A program made the position numbers and the translations under genes. Shown here one piece after another: positions 41,879-46,634 of a stretch of DNA of 46,634 nucleotides. The stretch's first letter is position 1; every line of letters begins with the position of its first letter. Origin of the DNA: Vibrio lentus (lineage in GTDB: Bacteria > Pseudomonadota > Gammaproteobacteria > Enterobacterales > Vibrionaceae); contig NZ_MCZK01000115.1 of assembly GCF_002875945.1 (NCBI RefSeq), forward strand, positions 1 to 46,634, given 5' to 3'. The notes under the pieces were generated by a model. The model saw only the letters and a program-made list of their open reading frames with translations. It was not told the DNA's origin and ran no database searches.

Positions 41879-41955
41879 CACATTGAGAATCAATGTGCCG
41901 TAGGGTGTGGTCACCAACTCAACTAACCAACAACTCAGAACGAATGATCTGAGTT
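41879..41955 (+). other. oriT nic region (F-type)
   Basis: Hairpin CACATTGA/TCAATGTG with a GAA loop (41879-41897), five bases, then GGGTGTGGT at 41903-41911, matching the F nic core GGGGTGT^GGTG. The nick is predicted between 41908 and 41909 on the plus strand. Another hairpin, AACTCAGA/TCTGAGTT (41932-41955), follows. The order hairpin, nic, second hairpin is the same as in F. The plus strand is therefore transferred with its 5' end going toward 46634, so genes from 42113 to 46233 and 1-2085 enter first. Confidence 0.82.
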
Positions 41956-42088
41956 CCTTAATCAAAACGACGGGAAAAACTGACAGCGAAAGACAAAAGC
42001 CGACCAGGTGGCGAATGAATCTGACGAACGAAGGATGCGGGGGATCTGGAAATTGAAGGAAGAAAGCGAGAGGAGAAGCTAAAGACCT

Positions 42089-42112
42089 TGCACCGTTATA
42101 GTGCAAGGCCTT
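42089..42112 (-). terminator. Terminator of the leading-region operon
   Basis: Perfect 8-bp arms CCTTGCAC/GTGCAAGG with a 7-base loop, immediately after the transglycosylase stop. The U-tract on the minus strand is short; T-rich sequence lies on the other side, so it may work in both directions. It separates the leading operon from the oriT. Confidence 0.65.
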
Positions 42113-42622
42113 TTATTGAACGTTCATCTTAAAATAAACCGATTGGACTTTTTGGATGTATATTTTTCTGGCGCTCTCGGTGCGTTTGGAAAAACCCGCA
42201 TTATACGCGCCGACACTGTTCCAGTTATAACCATGACTAGAAAAATTAGAACTTAATACCCACGCGCCAAGATGAACATTAAAGCAAGGATGATAGATAT
42301 TTGTTTCATTCACATTAAACTCGGATAGTCGCTCAAACCAATGGGAATTAATTTGCATCAATCCAAAATCACGGCTGATGACTTGACCGGATTGGTTTTT
42401 ATTTTCATTGTACGCGTTCGGCTTTAGGCTACTTTCTACCGTGGCGATGGATTTTAAAAGCTGTGGATCGACATTATAAAATCGCCCTGCCTCATCAAAG
42501 CAAAAAGCCCAACTGAAACACGGCGATAACAACGAAAGATAAAGTAATGGTTTCATCATAAAAAAGAGCCCTAATAATAGGACTCTCATTTTATGCCATC
42601 CCATTGAGATATCAATATTCAC
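42113..42622 (-). CDS. VirB1-like lytic transglycosylase
   Basis: 169 residues; the start is uncertain, since ATGs at 42622, 42589 and 42556 are all in frame and the last gives a clean signal peptide (MKPLLYLSLLSPCFSWAF). Transglycosylase SLT domain: catalytic Glu in ATVESSLKPNAYN (about residue 63), RDFGLMQIN (about 84-93) and SVGAYNAG (about 137-144). Same class as F Orf169/P19 and IagB. It opens gaps in peptidoglycan for the secretion channel. In F the equivalent gene lies next to oriT, also in the leading region. It overlaps the preceding gene by 11 bases. Confidence 0.9.
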   Translation of the reverse strand: MNIDISMGWHKMRVLLLGLFFMMKPLLYLSLLSPCFSWAFCFDEAGRFYNVDPQLLKSIATVESSLKPNAYNENKNQSGQVISRDFGLMQINSHWFERLSEFNVNETNIYHPCFNVHLGAWVLSSNFSSHGYNWNSVGAYNAGFSKRTESARKIYIQKVQSVYFKMNVQ

Positions 42623-42977
42623 AAGGTAATAAAATTGTTGTCACGCTGCGGTCACGTTCAGTTATTATCCAAACCGATTGATCACAAATCGTATAATTCG
42701 ATATCACTCTCTCGCCTGTTTTGGTTGCTTCGTCATTGGTGATTTTATCTTCAATGCAAGTCTCTCCCCAATCTCCACTTTGGTGACGCTGCAAATAAAT
42801 CGACAAGTTAGCACCGACATTATTATCTAATAACTGCTCAATACCTTGCGTATAGACCACTTTACCCAACGAAAACGGCACGGCCGTACAAACGTAACAT
42901 TTTGCTTTCGTTTCTTCTCTATCTTGTGTAGCATTCAGAATGTTCATTCGAATATTCACCATAATTGACTTGAACAT
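42612..42977 (-). CDS. Unknown leading-region protein
   Basis: 121 residues with four Cys in two pairs: KCYVCTAVPFSL near residues 25-37, and later ETCIED with YTICDQS. Beta-strand-rich middle. A metal- or disulphide-stabilised small domain is possible. No signal peptide. The ATG at 42977 has its AAGG ribosome site buried in a perfect 12-bp hairpin (42979-43008), so translation may be switchable. It belongs to the operon 43836 to 42113. No family known to me. Confidence 0.6.
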   Translation of the reverse strand: MFKSIMVNIRMNILNATQDREETKAKCYVCTAVPFSLGKVVYTQGIEQLLDNNVGANLSIYLQRHQSGDWGETCIEDKITNDEATKTGERVISNYTICDQSVWIITERDRSVTTILLPCEY

Positions 42978-42978
42978 G

Positions 42979-43008
42979 CCTTGATATTTGATGGAACAAA
43001 TATCAAGG
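42979..43008 (-). promoter_or_regulatory. Hairpin that buries a ribosome-binding site
   Basis: Arms CCTTGATATTTG/CAAATATCAAGG are perfectly complementary over 12 bases around a 6-base loop. On the transcript the AAGG ribosome site of the 121-aa gene falls in the 3' arm, one base before its ATG. It could be a translational switch or an intrinsic operon boundary. Confidence 0.6.
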
Positions 43009-43025
43009 CGCTTTAATTTTCACGT

Positions 43026-43412
43026 TTAATAAACGTCTTCCGTTTTACGAATGTGATTAAACACTTCATAAATCTCATCGTATGAAATGCCATAGCCTTC
43101 GAGCTTTTCCACACAGTCACAAATATCATTGGTGTAGAAACATTCGTGATTAAATAACTCACGACGAATGATCGCCTTTTTCCCGTTCTCTTTGATATCT
43201 TCGGCGATCCCTTCTTGAGCGATGGAATCCAAACGAGTCATTAATTGCTTGGCATTATCAACTGGGCAAATTAACCCCATACCTAGTGATGCGTATTTCA
43301 CGCCCTCTTTTTTTGCCTCATCGAACTGTTGATTAGAAAAAGCAAAGAACGCCCCAGCATCATTAAAAGCCTGAGTTTGTTTGTCTTGAATATAGTGTGA
43401 GAGATACTTCAT
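43026..43412 (-). CDS. Unknown leading-region protein, 128 aa
   Basis: Soluble, acidic, mostly helical protein: FNDAGAFFAFSNQQFDEAKKEGVKYASLGMGLICPVDNAKQLMTRLDSIAQ, then RRELFNHECFYTNDICDCVEKLEGYGISYDEIYEVFNHIRK. Three Cys lie close together (HECFYTNDICDC). The ATG at 43412 has GGAG 9 bases upstream. It follows the 127-aa gene by 40 bases. Related plasmid proteins of this length and style are annotated only as hypothetical. Position in the leading region suggests an early role in the recipient. Confidence 0.65.
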   Translation of the reverse strand: MKYLSHYIQDKQTQAFNDAGAFFAFSNQQFDEAKKEGVKYASLGMGLICPVDNAKQLMTRLDSIAQEGIAEDIKENGKKAIIRRELFNHECFYTNDICDCVEKLEGYGISYDEIYEVFNHIRKTEDVY

Positions 43413-43452
43413 TATTTAAGTCTCCATTTTATAACTAAGGGGTATCAAGTCT

Positions 43453-43836
43453 TTATACTTCGATATATTGATGGCTATCTGTCACCCATCCCATGACGAC
43501 AGCACGACTATTCAGCCCTACCTTATTTGTTTCAGTAATCACATGACCTCTCGCGATGCCTTGCCCCCAGTACGGCTTATTGAGTTCTGTTTCTGGGAAT
43601 AAAACCGTCAGTTCTAGCCAAACACTGGAATGCCTGGCTCTTGCTTTTACATGAGCGGCAATCACGATAATATTTTCCACAGAGGTTGTTCCTGATAGGA
43701 CAACATCACGACTTAGCCCTACTGGGTGCACGCGCTTAGAGATATCATTTTTTGGTGAGCTTTCGTGCTCCAGCGGCGAAACGCTGGTCACTGAATTTGA
43801 ATTAGAGAGAGTTAGGTTTGAATTTTGTTGCGCCAT
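43453..43836 (-). CDS. Unknown leading-region protein with SPKND-type N-terminus
   Basis: 127 residues. N-terminal HESSPKNDISKRV is nearly identical to HESSPKNDIS in the 143-aa protein at 1208-1639, with an Asn/Ser-rich preceding stretch. The body (ENIIVIAAHVKARARHSSVWLELTVLFPETELNKPYWGQGIARGHVI) is beta-rich and unrelated to the other two tag-bearing proteins. It is first gene after module copy B and heads the operon running to the transglycosylase. The ATG at 43836 has AAAAGGAAAA upstream. Function unknown; anti-defence or establishment function is inferred from its place only. Confidence 0.7.
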   Translation of the reverse strand: MAQQNSNLTLSNSNSVTSVSPLEHESSPKNDISKRVHPVGLSRDVVLSGTTSVENIIVIAAHVKARARHSSVWLELTVLFPETELNKPYWGQGIARGHVITETNKVGLNSRAVVMGWVTDSHQYIEV

Positions 43837-43849
43837 GAGGATTTTCCTT

Positions 43850-44500
43850 TTGTTTGAGTATCACTTTTCGGAGCCGCTTGGCTGTCCGCTCTCTCACCAT
43901 CGTTCTGCTTTGCAAGGGCGCGCAGCGTTCATTTACCCTTGCAAATCAGGTTGTGGGGAGAGACGGTTAACAGCCTGCGAGCCCGTAAATGATGCGAGTG
44001 AAAGGAAATCGGCGCATAAGAAAACAAGCCTTACTCGAACTTATTCAAAGGTAGGGAAAGCAACGAGGAGGTACGACGAGGCGTAGCGAACGCAGTGAGA
44101 GGAGTGCGTTCAGGATTGCAGCGATATCCTTTTAGATAGGGGCTGTAGAGAGGCACATCCTGGGGCGGCACGCAGTGACTCACCAGGGTGATGTCACTCT
44201 TAGGCCATAGATAAAAGATACAAGCGAAAAGCCTTGCCCGAAGGGTAACGCCCAAGTTAAGCCCTTATCACGACGCTGTGCTTCAAATCCGCTTTAAACT
44301 ATCATCATAAAAAACTCGTCAATTAAGCCCTATCAGCCACGCAACCACAAATTGACATCAATACACTGCAATACAATCAAGCACCGAGCCAATGGGTCTA
44401 CAGCCCTACTGAGAGCCAGCTTGACGACCGCTTGCGGTCGAGCCTTTGGCTCAACGTCTTTTAGCGCGACCACAGCGTTCACGGAAATCACAAAGGAAAC
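43850..44500 (-). repeat. Leading-region module, copy B (complete reference copy)
   Basis: Full-length unit: hairpin at 43909-43945 (arms TTTGCAAGGG/CCCTTGCAAA, 17-nt loop), core 44106-44210 (105 bp), block CCCGAAGGGTAACGCCC near 44236, then twin hairpins at 44425-44452. No coding gene fits. It lies between the DUF3560 gene and the 127-aa gene, directed by position toward the latter. The 5' 100 bases near the gene are also shared with copy A. See findings for the interpretation as a single-strand promoter or structured leader. Confidence 0.88.
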
Positions 44501-44502
44501 TA

Positions 44503-44524
44503 ATGCCTCCAGGATAAGAGGCAT
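44503..44524 (-). terminator. Terminator-like stem after the DUF3560 gene
   Basis: 7-bp stem ATGCCTC/GAGGCAT, related to the stronger copy at 271-296 but with a weak U-tract (ATTAGTTT) on the minus strand. It begins 12 bases after the DUF3560 stop codon. Termination may be incomplete. Confidence 0.5.
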
Positions 44525-44535
44525 CTCATTCGGTT

Positions 44536-46233
44536 TTAAGCTAATAAAGTAATGAGTCTTTTTGTCACAAAGACCGCGTTGGGCGTCAGTTTACGCACCC
44601 ACGCTTTAGAGTATCGTGACCATTTAAAACCGTTACTTTTTAATTTTTTGCGCACCTCTTCGGCTGGAATACCGTCAAATGAAAACTTAATGCGGCCCTC
44701 TTCTTCGTACAGCTCCCAAGCCGTCCCCATTGCCTCGCCGTTACCCTGTAATGGCGCTTCGTTGTGCAACGCTTCCAAGTGCTCTAAACGCTTTCTAGTT
44801 GTTCGGATATTGGCATTACTATTCTGTAGTGCGTATGCATCAAAGCCAAACTTTCCAAAAAACTCACACGGGCGTAATAATTTTTTTGCTCTTTCTTCTG
44901 TCTGTCCTTGTGTATTAACCAAATATTCGATCTTGTCTTCCTCGGTCATATGACTAGAGCGAACGATCTTATTAACGGCTTTCATGAGTTCATGACTTTT
45001 AATCAAACCCTCGAGCTTTTTCTTCAATTTTTCAACCGCTTCTGGGTCGTCTGACGCGATACCGGCAGAGCCTACACTATCAGCGCGACGGCTCAGATAT
45101 TCCGCTTTATCCTGAGCCTCTACGCTTTTACGCATGTTGGTATTGATGCTCTCCGCGTGTTTACGGTGCTTCGCTTCTGAATGGTGACCAACCAGGATTG
45201 GCTGACCGAACGGTAACATTTTCCCTAATGTACTCGCGGTATTAAATCGCTCATTAGAGACCGCTTCAGCTTTAGCGGCACGCTCTTCTAATCTATCGCG
45301 CTTCGCTTCTTGTCGCTCTTGATAGTCTCCCAGCGCTACCACTTTTCGGGTGTTATCTTGTGGTGGCGGTGTTGGCTTTTTCTCATCACTGTTAAGCGGG
45401 GAAAGATAACCGTCAATCAATGCCTTTGTCACTTGCTCAAACGTAAAGCGCACTTTAGACAAGCCCATCAATTTTGTCTCAGTCACAGCAGCGTAATAGT
45501 GGTTCAGCGTTGGGTGATCCGCATCAATATCATGTCTAAATCGCTCCAAGTCACCATTCTCAAACTCGATATACATCATCGTCTTGGTGTAACCGTTATT
45601 GCGGCCCACTTCCATAGCTTCTTGACTTGCTTTTTTGTTGTAATCATCAAGGGTGTACGCATTGCCATCAGATAATAAATTGGATTCACTCCAATCAATA
45701 ATCACTTGCTTCACAACGGCGGTCTTTTCCAGGTGTACGTATTGGTCGAACGGGGCAAGCTGCACCGGCTCTTTCACTTCTTCGGTGCCCTCCACTTCTG
45801 AGCATTCCCCCTCAATAATCGTGCTTTGCGGTTCCTCTCCATCCAAAGAGAATGTCATCACCACATCATTAGAAAAATGATAGATACAATCACAGACCTG
45901 CACTTTCACTAGAGCGCCTTCACGGATGGTTAATAAAATAACCATGTCGCTGTAGTTCTTTTCGTACCAATCCCAAAATTCGGATTTATCCATCGTGACA
46001 GGCTCATTACTTCTAAAGCAATCATCCATCCCCATTGACTGAGTTTTTAAGATCAACGTGTCAGCATATTCCAACAGCTTCGTAATTTTAGCCTTCGCAT
46101 TTTTACGCAACTTATGACCAGAGAAGCGCTTCAAAAATTCATTCTTGGATGAGCCTGACGGCTCAAACGGGGATACGTTTGTCGCGGATTGAACGTTAGA
46201 AGCTGTTGATGGATTAAGGATTGAGTCTGTCAT
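44536..46233 (-). CDS. DUF3560-domain leading-region protein
   Basis: 565 residues. N-terminal SPFEPSGSSKNEFLKRFSGHKL is the third version of the shared tag. Residues about 195-290 (QVIIDWSESNLLSDGNAYTLDDYNKK... YIEFENGDLERFRHDID) resemble large polyvalent protein-associated domains (LPD25-like; tentative). About residues 305-390 are DUF3560: RQEAKRDRLEERAAKAEAVSNERF, then GQPILVGHHSEAKHRKHAESIN. The C-terminus ends with ...FKWSRYSKAWVRKLTPNA. DUF3560 proteins are often near antirestriction genes in plasmid leading regions, without known activity. The ATG at 46233 has AAAGGAAAA 5 bases upstream. It follows module copy C. Confidence 0.8.
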   Translation of the reverse strand: MTDSILNPSTASNVQSATNVSPFEPSGSSKNEFLKRFSGHKLRKNAKAKITKLLEYADTLILKTQSMGMDDCFRSNEPVTMDKSEFWDWYEKNYSDMVILLTIREGALVKVQVCDCIYHFSNDVVMTFSLDGEEPQSTIIEGECSEVEGTEEVKEPVQLAPFDQYVHLEKTAVVKQVIIDWSESNLLSDGNAYTLDDYNKKASQEAMEVGRNNGYTKTMMYIEFENGDLERFRHDIDADHPTLNHYYAAVTETKLMGLSKVRFTFEQVTKALIDGYLSPLNSDEKKPTPPPQDNTRKVVALGDYQERQEAKRDRLEERAAKAEAVSNERFNTASTLGKMLPFGQPILVGHHSEAKHRKHAESINTNMRKSVEAQDKAEYLSRRADSVGSAGIASDDPEAVEKLKKKLEGLIKSHELMKAVNKIVRSSHMTEEDKIEYLVNTQGQTEERAKKLLRPCEFFGKFGFDAYALQNSNANIRTTRKRLEHLEALHNEAPLQGNGEAMGTAWELYEEEGRIKFSFDGIPAEEVRKKLKSNGFKWSRYSKAWVRKLTPNAVFVTKRLITLLA

Positions 46234-46289
46234 AAGTTTTTCCTTTGATTAATTTTTCATTCCCGTTGTCGCCTGACTGCTCGACCCAA

Positions 46290-46634
46290 AATCACGGTTC
46301 ATCAAAACAAGGGCGCGAAGCGTTCATATACCCTTGTTTTGGGGGTTCTGATTTGGGACGTTAAGCAGGAAGACCGCGACACGGTAATGAGAAATCAAAG
46401 GAAAAAGGACAGGCGAAAAACAAAATCCATCTTACAGATTCTTTCGTTCAGTCAGTGAAAGGAGTGAGGAGGCACGACGAGCGGCAACGAGGAAGAATGA
46501 CGAGGCGCAGGCGTTCAGGATTGCAGCGATATCCTTTTAGATAGGGGCTGTAGAGAGGCACATCCTGGGGCGGCACGCAGTGACTCACCAGGGTGATGCC
46601 AATCTTAGGCCATAGATGAGCCTTGCCCGAAGGG
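46290..46634 (-). repeat. Leading-region module, copy C, proximal half
   Basis: Hairpin at 46304-46340 (arms AAAACAAGGG/CCCTTGTTTT, 17-nt loop) and core 46511-46615 (105 bp; two differences from copy B). It ends at the window edge in CCTTGCCCGAAGGG, which continues in the other copies into the sequence found at window position 1. The window's last 11 bases repeat the first 11. The segment 46341-46500 is diverged from copies A and B but keeps a similar layout. Confidence 0.85.

Noticed and set aside
1..46634. tRNA or rRNA genes, antibiotic resistance genes, complete insertion sequences
   Set aside because: I looked for their hallmark motifs while reading and found none.

Overview
The window reads as a complete, or nearly complete, F-type conjugative plasmid of about 46.6 kb. 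The host is probably a Vibrionaceae-like gammaproteobacterium (Vibrio, Aliivibrio or Photobacterium). That host guess rests on the moderate, AT-leaning base composition and the style of the gene set, and I did not test it. The first 11 bases of the window are identical to the last 11. Joining them restores a long repeated module whose intact homologue lies at 43850-44500, so the molecule is most likely circular, with the ends falling inside a repeat.

Layout. (1) 1-2085 and 42113-46634 (minus strand) form the conjugative leading region: DUF3560 protein, RadC-like JAMM protein, coiled-coil membrane protein, VirB1-like transglycosylase and several orphan genes. It is punctuated by three copies of a long non-coding module. 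(2) 2130-2675 holds remnants of a second partition locus and two copies of a perfect 14-bp palindrome. (3) 2745-6570 is a partition operon, parA-parB followed by four unknown genes, with a third palindrome beside its promoter. (4) 6645-10627 is an island of very small, mostly unrecognised minus-strand genes (membrane peptides, a Cys-rich zinc-ribbon-like protein, an exported protein, an HTH protein) that share a stereotyped ribosome-binding box. (5) 10697-13426 has a tyrosine-recombinase-fold protein lacking its catalytic residues, a 739-bp element bounded by 69-bp perfect inverted repeats, an AT-rich presumed origin and a RepA-like initiator. (6) 13860-14602 has a LexA/CI-type (XRE plus S24) repressor whose likely operators overlap the promoter of the transfer operon. 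(7) 14643-41179 (plus strand) is a complete F-type transfer operon: traY-A-L-E-K-B-V-C-trbI-traW-U-trbC-traN-F-trbB-traH-G-(three accessory genes)-traD-I. (8) 41197-42000 carries a TraM-like gene and a convincing F-like oriT: a repeat array, an 8-bp stem hairpin, then GGGTGT^GGTC.

How it works together. The nic site is on the plus strand, so the plus strand is the transferred strand and enters 5'-first through 41909 to 46634, then 1 to 2085. The tra operon enters last. All leading-region genes lie on the minus strand, so the incoming single strand is their template. The three repeated modules sit directly upstream of leading-region genes. They share a 105-bp core of constant length and a hairpin whose stem has changed by compensatory substitution while its 17-nt loop is conserved. 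This is the arrangement expected of single-strand promoters (F plasmid Frpo type) or structured leaders that switch on early-entry genes. The same upstream unit is joined to three proteins that share an N-terminal Ser-Pro/Ser-Lys-Asn motif but have unrelated bodies. I consider this leading-region system the most interesting feature of the window.
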